DNA of 64,000 bases from Pseudomonas sp. CFII64 (GCF_000416235.1 NZ_ATLO01000053.1:62001-126000), one strand, 5' to 3'; numbered from the stretch's first letter, positions 10,801 to 18,840 are shown. Numbers and translations: made by a program. The notes: generated by a model from the sequence alone, not told the origin.

Positions 10801-11744
10801 TGGTTCTGGCCAGCCAAGCCGGAGTCATCAAGCGCCTGCAGGAACACGGCGTCACCTGCAAGGCATTGGTTTTTGACTTGTTGCCGGTGCTCAATCCGGA
10901 ATTCTTCCCGCCCAATGCCAACGTTCATTTTGCTGACTGGCTGGCCACCGTTGCGCATTTCGACGGCGTGATCTGTATTTCCGATACGGTCGCCCAAGAC
11001 ATGCACAAGTGGGTCAAGGTCAATGCACCTGAGCGTCTGGACGCATTGACGATCGAGCACTTCCACCTTGGGGCCGACCTGGCGCACACCGCGCCGACCA
11101 TGGGCTTGCCCGACAATGCCGCGCAAGTGCTTAAAAGTCTGGCCAGCTGCCCAAGCGTGCTGATGGTTGGCACCCTTGAGCCGCGTAAGGGTTACCTGCA
11201 AGCGCTTGAGGCCTTCTCCGAGCTTTGGGAAAACGGTGTCAACGTCAATCTGGTCATCGTGGGTCGTGCGGGTTGGCAGCAACTGCCGCAAGATCAACAG
11301 CGCACTATTCCCAAGTTGCTTGAGCGCCTGAACAACCATCCGCAGAAGGGCAGGCACCTGTTCTGGCTCGATGGCATCAGCGACGAGTTTCTGGAGCAGG
11401 TGTACAGCGGCGTCAGTGGCCTGTTGGCCGCCTCCGAAAACGAAGGGTTTGGTCTGCCGCTGATCGAAGCAGCGCAAAAAGGCCTGCCGATTTTGGCGCG
11501 GGATATCCCGGTATTCCGCGAAGTGGCGGGTGAACATGCCTTCTATTTCAAGGCTGACGAACCCGCGCAACTGGCCGCCGCCATCACCCAATGGCTGGAG
11601 CAGGGTTGCCAGCCGACCTCTACGGCCATGCCATGGCTGACCTGGCGCCAAAGTGCCGACAACCTTCAGCATCTGTTGCTCAAGGACCTGTCGCCGGAAG
11701 TCCTGGTTCACGCCATCGAAAACGCCCAGCAAACCGCTCTATAA
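7797..11744 (+). CDS. Fused methyltransferase / coiled coil / double glycosyltransferase for O-polysaccharide assembly
   Basis: Very large (1315-residue) cytoplasmic enzyme. Domain order from the sequence: SAM-dependent methyltransferase (motif I DIGCGRGEW near 42-50, HVVEHL near 106); heptad-rich coiled coil about 255-345; linker SSSWRLTRPLR; a first GT4-like glycosyltransferase about 460-880 (starts RLAYVSPLPPERTG); a helical linker; a second GT4-like domain about 925-1310 with VGTLEPRKG and the E-x7-E motif in SENEGFGLPLIEAA near 1211. In the E. coli O9a system these jobs are divided between WbdD (methyltransferase plus coiled-coil ruler) and WbdA (two glycosyltransferase domains). A single chain carrying both suggests built-in chain-length control, by analogy only. 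The sugars transferred cannot be read from sequence. Confidence 0.88.
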   Translation: MIDDFYRVLEERFRSSQAVIRQRLQVYQPFLQALRQEVAQPRALDIGCGRGEWLQLLVENGFEARGVDLDDSMLEACHERGLNAENLDALKALQALPDNSLDLISSFHVVEHLTFDYLRELLQETQRVLSPQGLLILETPNIENLSVGTCDFWLDPTHVQPLPPVFLEFLCQYSGFERCKILRLQEDPALREPDASIGLVDVLFRASPDYAVVARKALPAPEQIDPFAELFAKDFGIKLDTLAGRYDEIIDLRIESTDLRVEQLGHDFDERLEQQRVRMEQSFQAHEVLLQEHQARLIKHEARLDQKADRLQQQEERLYAWYAESIERATKADQQLLDLYSSSSWRLTRPLRGVVRLVREPGFFKLTVKRAALLPLNSGLRYVRSKRRFMGVLKSVVERVPALDKRFRAYQASLEKAVSDIAIPADPISNYSPRVEYLQRHLVKLVGHDAPVIIDQASSDSLPRLAYVSPLPPERTGIADYSAELLPALAAYYQIDLIVEQPLVEGQWLHEHCQVHDADWLRERADQYDAVLYHIGNSSYHSFMVELMEEVPGIVVLHDFFISDLNRTMSARDNSHRQTLQTLYYGHGYPALVDPLAESTSFDYPVNRKMLQQATGVIVHSEVSLRLARQWYGEHAGADWSLVPLLRERAIEQDREALRRLLDLPQDAFVICSFGLLGVTKLNHRLVRAWLDSELALDPTCMLVLVGVAGETPYCKEVLQTIADSGLGARIRVTGWCDNTTFKQYLACADLAVQLRTLSRGETSATVLDCMNNRLPAIVNANGSMADLSPLAVYRLDDEFEDADLTHAIEQLWRDPQARRDLGERGRAIIEEQHDPDYCAGLYHVAISKFTQRAEQRDVQLREAIKQLPAPVLEAARQQDAAHAQVVNDALLALADQLLQGQPDPLQPRQLLLDITATCQVDRQTGIERVARALTLALLAEPPAGYRIEPVYLVFSGGQWHYRYATAYTAGLLDLSKELADQGVDFAPGDQLVTLDVSGQSLVLASQAGVIKRLQEHGVTCKALVFDLLPVLNPEFFPPNANVHFADWLATVAHFDGVICISDTVAQDMHKWVKVNAPERLDALTIEHFHLGADLAHTAPTMGLPDNAAQVLKSLASCPSVLMVGTLEPRKGYLQALEAFSELWENGVNVNLVIVGRAGWQQLPQDQQRTIPKLLERLNNHPQKGRHLFWLDGISDEFLEQVYSGVSGLLAASENEGFGLPLIEAAQKGLPILARDIPVFREVAGEHAFYFKADEPAQLAAAITQWLEQGCQPTSTAMPWLTWRQSADNLQHLLLKDLSPEVLVHAIENAQQTAL

Positions 11745-11815
11745 AGAAGGCAACTGGCTCCCCTGATCAGGGGGCCTGTTGCTGCGCGGTATCCCTCAGA
11801 TAAATACCTATCCCA

Positions 11816-11840
11816 TGGGAGCGAGCTTGCTCGCGAAAGG
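11816..11840. repeat. REP-type palindromic element
   Basis: A TGGGAGCGAGCTTGCTCGCG-type palindrome followed by AAAGG, typical of fluorescent pseudomonads. It matches elements near 16441, 25911 and 26731. Confidence 0.8.
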
Positions 11841-11965
11841 GATGGTCGATCCGCCCACTTTCCCAACCCGAAATACCCACCTTTGCGAGCAAATCCGGCC
11901 GCAACTGCCCCCATTGCGACGCCGATCGTGTACCCCTTTCATCCCCTCCAGATTGTATATATAGC

Positions 11966-11983
11966 TATCTAGCTAGCTAGATA
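11966..11983. repeat. 18-bp perfect AT-rich palindrome
   Basis: TATCTAGCTAGCTAGATA is its own reverse complement, with overlapping CTAG units. It lies 122 bp upstream of the acyltransferase start in an otherwise AT-rich promoter region. It could be an operator or a cruciform; nothing else identifies it. Confidence 0.5.
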
Positions 11984-12047
11984 TAAAGCTATCCATCGGA
12001 ATGCCACAAACACTGTAAGAAAAGTCCACAAACACGGTAGGCTTTAC

Positions 12048-12065
12048 CTTGTTTACAGTAGGAAA
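12048..12065 (+). promoter_or_regulatory. Element shared with the S-layer-like gene upstream region
   Basis: The 18-nt string CTTGTTTACAGTAGGAAA lies 39 nt before the acyltransferase start. The same string with one extra G is found at 14247-14265, upstream of the S-layer-like gene. It is the closest upstream signal in both cases and may contain promoter elements or a regulator site. Shared spelling is seen directly; function is inference. Confidence 0.4.
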
Positions 12066-12104
12066 CCTCGTTAGGGTTGCAGCGGTTTTTGTTGAGATCG
12101 TCTA

Positions 12105-14222
12105 ATGACTTCTACACCGCTGTCCCCCGTGACCCGTACCCCGTATTTCCCCTACATCGACGGCCTGCGGGCCCTGGCTGTCCTGGCTGTTTTGATCTAC
12201 CACCTGCACGCCTCATGGCTGCCCGGTGGATTCGTCGGCGTCGATGTTTTCTTCGTGATATCCGGCTTCGTCGTCAGCGCCTCCATTGGCAGCTTTCAGG
12301 GCCGAAATCCGTTTCACTTTTTCGCTTATTTCTATGCCAGGCGCATCAAGCGAATCTTCCCGGCGCTGATCGTTTGCCTGCTGGTCACGGCCTACATGAC
12401 GGCCTTGCTGGTGCCGTCGTCCTGGCTCAGCGACGTCAACCAGCGTGTCGGCCTGTCCGCATTTTTTGGCCTGAGCAACTTCCTGCTAGCCCAGACCGGC
12501 CGCGATTATTTCGCCCCGACCACTGAATTCAATCCCTACACCCACACCTGGTCCCTGGCGGTTGAGGAGCAGTTCTACCTGGTCTTCCCGCTGCTGTTCA
12601 TGGCCTGGTTGATTGGTCCCAAAGGTCGCGTTGTCTCCATCGGCCTGTTCGTGGTTGGCGCGATTGCCTCGATGATCTTTGCCTACTGGCAGAGCCACGC
12701 CGCGCCAACCTCGGCTTATTTCCTGAGCCCGAGCCGCTTTTGGGAATTGGCGGCCGGCGTGCTGCTGTTCCAGCTGACCCAGCAAAAGCCAGTATTGGCC
12801 ACCGCGAATCCGGGCAAAACGCGCGGCATCTTCGGTTTGCTGTCCCTGCTTTTACTGCTTGGCGCGCTGGCGTTCACCTCACCGTTGGGCTTCCCGTTCC
12901 CCGGCGCATTGTTCGCCGTCATCGGCACAGTGGGCGTAATTTATTGCCTGCACCGCCACGACGAATTGAGCCGTCTGCATGCGGTGCTGGGCAGCAAACC
13001 ATTGGTGTCTATCGGGCGTGTTTCTTATTCCCTCTACCTCTGGCATTGGCCGGTCTTCGTGCTGTTTCGCTGGACTGTTGGCCTGGATGCCGTGTGGACG
13101 CGCATTGCGGCAGTCGTGCTGGCTTTCGCCCTCGCATACGCTTCGTATCGGTGGGTGGAAAACCCGGTTCGTCACTCGCGCCTGTTGCGTCGCGTGCCCC
13201 AGTTTGCGCTGGTCTTGATTGGCCTGGCCTGCATCGGCGGCAGCTGGTGGGCGGCTGGAAAAATCGTCCTCAGCGAACCGCAAATTTCCATGAGCACCGT
13301 CACCCGGAATCCGGATGTCTGGTATCCCCACGGCCCGGCCACCGACGCCAATAATCCCGGTTGCATCGCCGACCCCGAATACATCAACGTTGAAGGCACC
13401 ACCAAGCTGATGTTCAAGCCGCACGGGTGTCAGCCAGAGCGTCCGGTGGCGACCAACACGATCTACGTCATCGGCGATTCCCACGCCATGGCCTACGAAG
13501 GCATGTTCAAGCAATACGCCCTGCGCAATGCCCGCAACGTAGTGGTTTACAGCAACGGCGGTTGCCCGTTCGTGGCCTTGCAGCCCTGGCGCGATATCGA
13601 AAATCCGGTTTGCATGCGCAATCAGGAAATTAGCCTGCGTGACCTGCGCGCCAACGTTAAGCCTGGTGATGTGCTGTTCCTGCCATCGCTACGCGTGACG
13701 CGGCTTTCCGACCAGTGGGTTGGAATAAGTGAAGCCACTGCCGATAGAGAAATGTTGGGGGCAAAAGGGTATGCGCGTCGCAGGCGTGCGGTGGTTGCCG
13801 CAGTGGACACGCTCAAGGAGTTTGCCGACAACGGAGTGCAGATCGTCTTTGAAGGACCCAAGCCCGTTTTCAAGGCGCCGCCATTCCGATGTGGCGATTG
13901 GTTTAATGCAAATAACCCAATATGCGCGCCTGGGTTTAGTGTTTCAAAAATGATACTCAACCGTTATCGCCAACCTATTCTGAGATCGTTGACTGACATC
14001 ACACGGCAACTTCCGAATGCAACTGTATGGGATCCGTTCCCGATTCTGTGCCCTGAGGAATATTGTTATGCCTTTCGCGATGGTAAGCCGTTGTATCTTG
14101 ACGGGGATCACCTGAGCGGTAACGGCAACCTCCTGCTTTTAAAAGATTTCACGGAATTTATGGCCAAACGCCTTGTCCTGTTGGGCGAAGCCGTGTCCAT
14201 AGAAAAAGCGGTTGTAAAATAA
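12105..14222 (+). CDS. OafA-like membrane O-acyltransferase with C-terminal SGNH domain
   Basis: Probably O-acetylates the O-polysaccharide. The 705-residue protein has an N-terminal acyltransferase-3 domain (about residues 12-355) of roughly ten transmembrane helices. Family motifs are YFPYIDGLRALAVLAVL, HTWSLAVEEQFY and FFVISGFV. The C-terminal SGNH-hydrolase domain (about 440-690) is periplasmic, with the catalytic serine in GDSHAMAYEG and the Asp-His pair in LDGDHLSG. This architecture matches OafA and other O-antigen acetylases. The last 450 bp use rarer, more AT-rich codons than the front. It stands alone between the polysaccharide operon and the S-layer-like gene. Confidence 0.9.
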   Translation: MTSTPLSPVTRTPYFPYIDGLRALAVLAVLIYHLHASWLPGGFVGVDVFFVISGFVVSASIGSFQGRNPFHFFAYFYARRIKRIFPALIVCLLVTAYMTALLVPSSWLSDVNQRVGLSAFFGLSNFLLAQTGRDYFAPTTEFNPYTHTWSLAVEEQFYLVFPLLFMAWLIGPKGRVVSIGLFVVGAIASMIFAYWQSHAAPTSAYFLSPSRFWELAAGVLLFQLTQQKPVLATANPGKTRGIFGLLSLLLLLGALAFTSPLGFPFPGALFAVIGTVGVIYCLHRHDELSRLHAVLGSKPLVSIGRVSYSLYLWHWPVFVLFRWTVGLDAVWTRIAAVVLAFALAYASYRWVENPVRHSRLLRRVPQFALVLIGLACIGGSWWAAGKIVLSEPQISMSTVTRNPDVWYPHGPATDANNPGCIADPEYINVEGTTKLMFKPHGCQPERPVATNTIYVIGDSHAMAYEGMFKQYALRNARNVVVYSNGGCPFVALQPWRDIENPVCMRNQEISLRDLRANVKPGDVLFLPSLRVTRLSDQWVGISEATADREMLGAKGYARRRRAVVAAVDTLKEFADNGVQIVFEGPKPVFKAPPFRCGDWFNANNPICAPGFSVSKMILNRYRQPILRSLTDITRQLPNATVWDPFPILCPEEYCYAFRDGKPLYLDGDHLSGNGNLLLLKDFTEFMAKRLVLLGEAVSIEKAVVK

Positions 14223-14246
14223 ATAGTAAATACGCGTAGGAATCAT

Positions 14247-14265
14247 CTTGTTTACAGGTAGGAAA
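14247..14265 (+). promoter_or_regulatory. Element shared with the acyltransferase upstream region, 5' of the S-layer-like gene
   Basis: CTTGTTTACAGGTAGGAAA repeats the element at 12048-12065 with one inserted G. Downstream of it lie a TTGTTA box (about 14306) and the TACTAC/TACAAAT stretch (about 14333-14344), which could form a promoter. The roughly 130-nt leader that follows has a GC-rich hairpin-prone segment (14367-14442) before the GGAGAA ribosome-binding site at 14460-14466. A long structured leader is common for very abundant surface-layer mRNAs (inference). Confidence 0.4.
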
Positions 14266-14474
14266 GATGTGTACGATGGCCGGGCTTTATGCCTAAGCGC
14301 CCAATTTTGTTACGGATACGAACGTAGTGGGTGCTACTACAAATAGGCATTAAGTGTTTTACCCATCAAGGGGCCATACCCTTGGAAGGGGGATGGCATC
14401 AGGCTGGGGCCGACGGGCCCGCACCACCCAGGCCTGCCTGTCGAATCGACTAAAATCTTGGAGAAGTACCTAAC

Positions 14475-16247
14475 ATGGCAACTCAAGCTCAAATCACCGC
14501 AGTACAACAACTTTACGTTTCGTACCTGGGTCGCGCTGCTGACTCCGCTGGCCTGGCTTTCTGGTCCAACGCAATCTCCACTGGTACCGCTACCGTTGCT
14601 TCGGTTGCTACCGGTCTGACCCTGGCTAACGAATACAAAACTGCTTACGCTGGTTTGACCAACGACGCTTTGGTTGACAAGGTTTACACCAACGTTCTGG
14701 GCCGCCCTGCTGACGCAGCTGGTAAAGCCTTCTGGGTTGCTTCGTTCGCTAACGGTTCCGTTAAGGCTGACACTTTCGTTGCTTCGTTGATCTCGAGCCT
14801 GGGTACCCAGGATCAGCAGACCATCAACAACAAAACTTTCGTAGCACAGACTTACACTGACACTGTTGGTACTTCTTACAACGCTTCGGCCGCTACTTCG
14901 GTACTGGTTGGCGTGAACAGCACCGCTGCTTCGGTTAACACTGCAATCACCGCTATCACTTCCGGTAGCCTGCCAGGCCTGACTCCAGGCGTTAACCTGA
15001 TCGCTGCTGTGTCCACTGCCGCTACTGCAATCGACACCTACGCCAAGCAAATCGCTGCCAGCAACCCGACTTTCGACACTGTTAAAGACGGTTCGGTAAC
15101 TTCGGCTGAAGCAACTGCTGCTTTCAACGCCGCAACTACACTGCGTGCAGACGCTGCTAACGGTGGCGCCGCTACTACTGCAACTCTGCAAGCGAACGTA
15201 ACTAACGCTACCAACGCTGCTACTGCTTCCAAGGCAATCGTTTCTGCTCTGGCTGGCGGCACCGCTGCTGTTACTGCATACGACAGCGCTCTGGCTGCTC
15301 AGAAAGTAACTCTGGGTACTCCTGCTGAACAAACTGCTGCTGCTTCGGCTAAAGCCGCTGCCGACGTAGGTCTGGCTGCTGCTGTATCGGCTGCTGGCGC
15401 TACCGTTACCCTGACTACTCTGGGTACTGCCGGTGGTACTACTTTCGCTGACACCGCTGCTCTGTACACCTACCTGACAGATCCTGCGACCAACGCTGTT
15501 CAGCGCGCTGCTGTAGTAACCGAACTGAACAAAGTCACCACTTACGGTGCTTCGTTCAACGCAGCTGCTGACAAAGGCCTGGCTGTAGCCAAGGCTAACG
15601 CTCTGGTTACTACTACCAAAGCAACTCTGGAAGGCATCGACACTGACGCCGGTACTGTTGGCGTTCAGGCTACTGACTACGCTACCAAAGCTGCTGCAGC
15701 CGTTACTGCTGCTGACACTCTGGTTAAAGCTCAGGCTGCTGACGTTGCGGTTGCCACTGCCAAGACTGTTGTTGATCAGTACACCATCCTGAACAAAGCA
15801 TCGGCTGACGCTACTGCTGCGATCACTGCTTTCAACACTAACGCTGCAAACGTTGGCAAAGTAGCAATCACCGGTCTGACCGGCGCTACTGAAGGCACCG
15901 TTGCTAAAGACGTGTTCTACTTCCCAACCAAAATCGTTGGCGCTAACGACTTCGCAATCGGTACTACTACCGCTTTCGGCGCCGGCGACGCAATCGTTCT
16001 GGGTTCGGGCTACACCTTCAACTCTGGCGCTCTGACCACTGGCAACAACAGTGCTCTGGAAGTGTTCTTTGTTAAAGGCGCAAGCGGCACTCAAGTTGTT
16101 ATCGAAACCAACGCAGTAGGCAGCGCTACTACTGTTACTGGGACCGACGGCAACGTGACTTCGTCCGCTGACACCGCTGTAATCAACCTGGTTGGCGTAA
16201 CTGCTGATCACTTGAGCTTCAACAACGGTGTTGTCAGCTACGTCTGA
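14475..16247 (+). CDS. S-layer-like DUF4214 surface protein (expressed copy of an apparent switchable pair)
   Basis: Predicted abundant secreted surface protein, 590 residues, extremely rich in Ala and Thr, with no cysteine and no methionine after the start, like S-layer proteins such as Caulobacter RsaA. Residues 1-127 contain two DUF4214 motifs (LGRAADSAGLAFW and LGRPADAAGKAFW). The body (128-470) is low-complexity helical Ala/Thr sequence. The last 120 residues form a beta-type domain ending NGVVSYV, probably the type I secretion signal. Codons are almost all the preferred ones of highly expressed genes, and a GGAGAA box precedes the start. There is no signal peptide, as expected for a type I substrate. 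From codon 127 on it is matched by an inverted, headless homologue at 19773-21258. Confidence 0.85.
   Translation: MATQAQITAVQQLYVSYLGRAADSAGLAFWSNAISTGTATVASVATGLTLANEYKTAYAGLTNDALVDKVYTNVLGRPADAAGKAFWVASFANGSVKADTFVASLISSLGTQDQQTINNKTFVAQTYTDTVGTSYNASAATSVLVGVNSTAASVNTAITAITSGSLPGLTPGVNLIAAVSTAATAIDTYAKQIAASNPTFDTVKDGSVTSAEATAAFNAATTLRADAANGGAATTATLQANVTNATNAATASKAIVSALAGGTAAVTAYDSALAAQKVTLGTPAEQTAAASAKAAADVGLAAAVSAAGATVTLTTLGTAGGTTFADTAALYTYLTDPATNAVQRAAVVTELNKVTTYGASFNAAADKGLAVAKANALVTTTKATLEGIDTDAGTVGVQATDYATKAAAAVTAADTLVKAQAADVAVATAKTVVDQYTILNKASADATAAITAFNTNAANVGKVAITGLTGATEGTVAKDVFYFPTKIVGANDFAIGTTTAFGAGDAIVLGSGYTFNSGALTTGNNSALEVFFVKGASGTQVVIETNAVGSATTVTGTDGNVTSSADTAVINLVGVTADHLSFNNGVVSYV
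14855..14892 (+). repeat. 38-bp inverted repeat, left copy (candidate recombination site)
   Basis: Codons 127-140 of the S-layer-like gene, immediately after the DUF4214 head. It is repeated in inverted orientation at 21221-21258 with 36 of 38 identities, the inner 22 bp being perfect (14871-14892). Homology between the two genes starts exactly here. Confidence 0.85.
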
Positions 16248-16335
16248 TAATCGTTGATGTGAATCCATCACCGGGCCTTCGGGCCTTGTGAAGGACTCCC
16301 GAAAAACCCGCCCCGTTAAAAGGGCGGGTTTTTTT
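16205..16335 (+). repeat. Inverted repeat of S-layer-like gene 3' end and terminator, left copy
   Basis: The last codons (HL..NNGV..SYV), the stop, the 60-bp trailer and the terminator are repeated with about 95% identity in inverted orientation at 19681-19795. The two genes therefore share ends but not middles. Confidence 0.8.
16302..16335 (+). terminator. Rho-independent terminator of the S-layer-like gene
   Basis: Stem CCCGCCCC/GGGCGGG with a short loop, followed by an uninterrupted run of T. It lies 55 nt after the stop. Confidence 0.9.
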
Positions 16336-16440
16336 ATGGACGCTATAAGTAGCGGCATAAGACCTCCGTCAAACTTTTTTCACTGTCCTTCTTTGAGTAA
16401 AGCGCTGATCTCGTAGGTTGTGCTTGAAACATTCCCCTGA

Positions 16441-16531
16441 GGGAGCGAGCTTGCTCGCGAAAGCGCCGGTACAGCCAGCGAGTGCAGTGCGCCTGGGCTA
16501 CTGCCTTCGGAAGCAAGCTTGCTCCCACAGG
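16441..16531. repeat. Pair of REP-type elements
   Basis: GGGAGCGAGCTTGCTCGCG at 16441 and the inverted partner AAGCAAGCTTGCTCCCACAG ending at 16531, in the 386-bp gap between the S-layer-like gene and the next adhesin. Apart from the terminator, I see nothing else in that gap until the AAGGAAGG ribosome-binding site at 16621. Confidence 0.8.
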
Positions 16532-16633
16532 GTTTGTGGGCGCCTGTGTTAATTTCGTTCAATTTAAGCGCCAAGGCACATAACCCGTGTAACACTGACG
16601 GACAATTGGTTCTTAACTCAAGGAAGGTTCTTC

Positions 16634-18721
16634 ATGGCAGTCCCAGTCCCCACCGTAGTGTCCGTATCGTCCAGCACCGCAAACGGTGCGTACAAAGCCG
16701 GCGATGTCATCAGTATCCAGGTAGTGTTCAGTGAGGCAGTAGAAGTAACCAATGGACCACCGCAGCTTGAACTGACTCTCGGTTCGGTACGCCTTGCGTC
16801 ATATACCGCTGTGGGTAGCAGTCCAACGGCGCTGAACTTCACCTATACCGTGCAGGCCGGGGACAACAGTGCAGATCTGGACTACTCCAGCACTATTGCC
16901 CTATCGCTCAATGGCGGGACCATCCAATCTCCGATCCTTTTAGAGAACGCGGCCCTCACCTTGCCAACGCCAGGCGCCGCCAACTCCTTGGGCGCGAACA
17001 AAGCCCTGGTGATCGACACCACCGCCCCGCCAGCGCCCAGCACACCCAATTTACTGGCCGCCAGTGACTCCGGGTCATCCAATTCCGACAAGCTCACCAA
17101 CGTGACCACACCCAGCTTCACCGGCACCGCCCAAGCCAATGCCACCGTTAAACTGTTTGACACCAACGGCACGACTGAGTTGGGTACAACGACGGCCGAC
17201 GGTTCCGGTAACTGGATACTTACGTCCAATACGTTGAGCCCAGGTCTTCATTCCATTACGGCCAAGGCGACCGATGCAGCAGGTAATGTCAGCGCTGCAT
17301 CGGCGGGGTTGGGGGTGGCTATCGACACAACGGCCCCTTCCGTAAGCAGCGTTACCGTCCCGTTAAATGCCAGCTATACAACCGGGCAAGCGCTGAATTT
17401 CACCGTCATCTTCAATGAAGCCATCAGCGTAACCGGCACGCCCACCATTGCCCTGCTCCTCAATACCGGCGGTATAGTACAAGCCGCTTATGCCAGCGGC
17501 TCAGGCACTAGCGCGCTGACGTTCACTTATGTGATTGCCGCCAACGTCGCCGATAATGACGGCATAGTCGTTGGAAACTCGGTGATCCTCAATGGCGGCA
17601 CATTAAAAGACACTGCTGGCAATAACGCGGTATTGACACTCAATGCAATCGGCAGCACCACTAACGTGCTGGTCGGTGCGCCCGCTGTGCCGCCGGTTTT
17701 CAACACTGCAGCGGTCAACGGCATTAGCCTGGTGATCAGCTACACCGAAGCCACTACACTGGACGCGGCGCATCCTCCCGCGCCGGGCGCTTACAGCGTA
17801 CTTGTCGGCGGTGTCGCCAATGTCGTGACGGGCCTGACCATCGATGCGCTGGCCAAAACCGCGATCTTGACCCTGACCACGCCAGTGACCGCAGGGCAGA
17901 GCGTTACCGTCGCCTACAACGACCCGACCGCTGGCAACGACGCCAACGCCTTGCAGAACGCCGCTGGCACCGATGCCGCCACGTTCAGCGCTACAGCGGT
18001 GATCAATAACACCGTCGCGCCGCCTGTCGTGCCGCCTGTAAGCGGCGGCATTACTGTGACAGCGCCGGCCAATGGCGGGGTGCTGACTGGCACACCGTTC
18101 GCCGACACCTTCGTCGGTTCCAGCGCCAAAGACACCTTTTTCCCCGCCGGTGGCGCGGATTCGGTGGATGGCGGCGCGGGCGTCGACACCGTGATTCTGG
18201 CCGGCAGCCGGGCGCAATTCGGCATAACTCATCAGACCGACGGCAGTTTCAGCGTGCGTTCGTTGACCGATTCAAGCTCGGTGGTGACGGTCAAGAATGT
18301 CGAGCGCCTGACCTTTGATAACCAGACCATCGCCCTGGACGTCACCCCGACCTCAAGCCGCGTGGCCGAGCTGTATCACCTGACATTGGGGCGTAACCCT
18401 GAAGAAAACGGGCTGGGTTTTTACGTTGGAGTCAGCGGCCAAGGCTTGAGCACCGCGCAATTGGCGCTGAATTTCGTCAGCAGTGCCGAGTTCACCAAGC
18501 TGTATGGCACGCCGAATAACACCGCTTTCGTCACCCAGCTGTACCAAAACGCCTTTGGCCGCGCGCCGGATGCCGAAGGCCTGGCTTTTCATGTTGCCCA
18601 ACTGGCCAAAAACCCCGGCGCTGCGGGGCTGGCCAACGTGATTGCCAACTTTGTCGATTCCCCGGAAATGGCCATCAAACTCGCCGGCGTCGTGGATCAA
18701 GGCATCCCGTTGTACAGCTGA
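16634..18721 (+). CDS. Type I secreted adhesin: Ig-like/SwmB-like repeats, RTX remnant and DUF4214
   Basis: 695-residue extracellular protein without a signal peptide. It begins with beta-sandwich repeats of the bacterial Ig-like and SwmB type (about residues 1-470). These contain phrases such as VKLFDTNGTTELG..GNW and DTAGNNAVLT, and repeated TFTYVIAA/LNFTYTVQA strands. A short RTX-like segment, GGADSVDGGAGVDTV, lies near 505. Two DUF4214 motifs follow (LTLGRNPEENGLGFY and AFGRAPDAEGLAFH, about 575-690). The terminus ends GIPLYS. This is the usual build of a secreted adhesin delivered by a PrtDEF-type system. It lies inside the predicted invertible segment and has its own ribosome-binding site (AAGGAAGG), so inversion would reverse its direction but not break it. 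Confidence 0.85.
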   Translation: MAVPVPTVVSVSSSTANGAYKAGDVISIQVVFSEAVEVTNGPPQLELTLGSVRLASYTAVGSSPTALNFTYTVQAGDNSADLDYSSTIALSLNGGTIQSPILLENAALTLPTPGAANSLGANKALVIDTTAPPAPSTPNLLAASDSGSSNSDKLTNVTTPSFTGTAQANATVKLFDTNGTTELGTTTADGSGNWILTSNTLSPGLHSITAKATDAAGNVSAASAGLGVAIDTTAPSVSSVTVPLNASYTTGQALNFTVIFNEAISVTGTPTIALLLNTGGIVQAAYASGSGTSALTFTYVIAANVADNDGIVVGNSVILNGGTLKDTAGNNAVLTLNAIGSTTNVLVGAPAVPPVFNTAAVNGISLVISYTEATTLDAAHPPAPGAYSVLVGGVANVVTGLTIDALAKTAILTLTTPVTAGQSVTVAYNDPTAGNDANALQNAAGTDAATFSATAVINNTVAPPVVPPVSGGITVTAPANGGVLTGTPFADTFVGSSAKDTFFPAGGADSVDGGAGVDTVILAGSRAQFGITHQTDGSFSVRSLTDSSSVVTVKNVERLTFDNQTIALDVTPTSSRVAELYHLTLGRNPEENGLGFYVGVSGQGLSTAQLALNFVSSAEFTKLYGTPNNTAFVTQLYQNAFGRAPDAEGLAFHVAQLAKNPGAAGLANVIANFVDSPEMAIKLAGVVDQGIPLYS

Positions 18722-18752
18722 TTTCGGCTGGTCATGGCGACCGCTACCCCGT

Positions 18753-18840
18753 AGGACGGCTTCAGCCGGGAGCAAGCCCGATCATCCGCGACGGCTCTAT
18801 CGGTAGAAATGCCACCCTCTCGGCTGAAGCCCGGTCTACG
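18753..18840. repeat. Imperfect inverted repeat (REP-like pair)
   Basis: GACGGCTTCAGCCGGGAG at about 18753 and the inverted match CTCTCGGCTGAAGCCCGG near 18815-18835 can form one long hairpin just after the adhesin gene. A related perfect hairpin follows another DUF4214 gene at 27758-27799. Confidence 0.7.

Larger units (their letters stand above)
11745..12104. other. Intergenic region between polysaccharide operon and acyltransferase
   Basis: No gene seen in 360 bp. It holds a short palindrome ending the operon (CCCCTGATCAGGGG near 11759-11772), one REP-type element at 11816-11840, an AT-rich palindrome at 11966-11983, and a promoter-proximal element at 12048-12065 that recurs upstream of the S-layer-like gene. 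Confidence 0.6.

Noticed and set aside
14337..16358. 673-codon open frame on the minus strand opposite the S-layer-like gene
   Set aside because: A shadow created by the extreme codon bias of the plus-strand gene: no stop-generating codons. Its Ser/Val-rich product has no domain, and no ribosome-binding site is seen.
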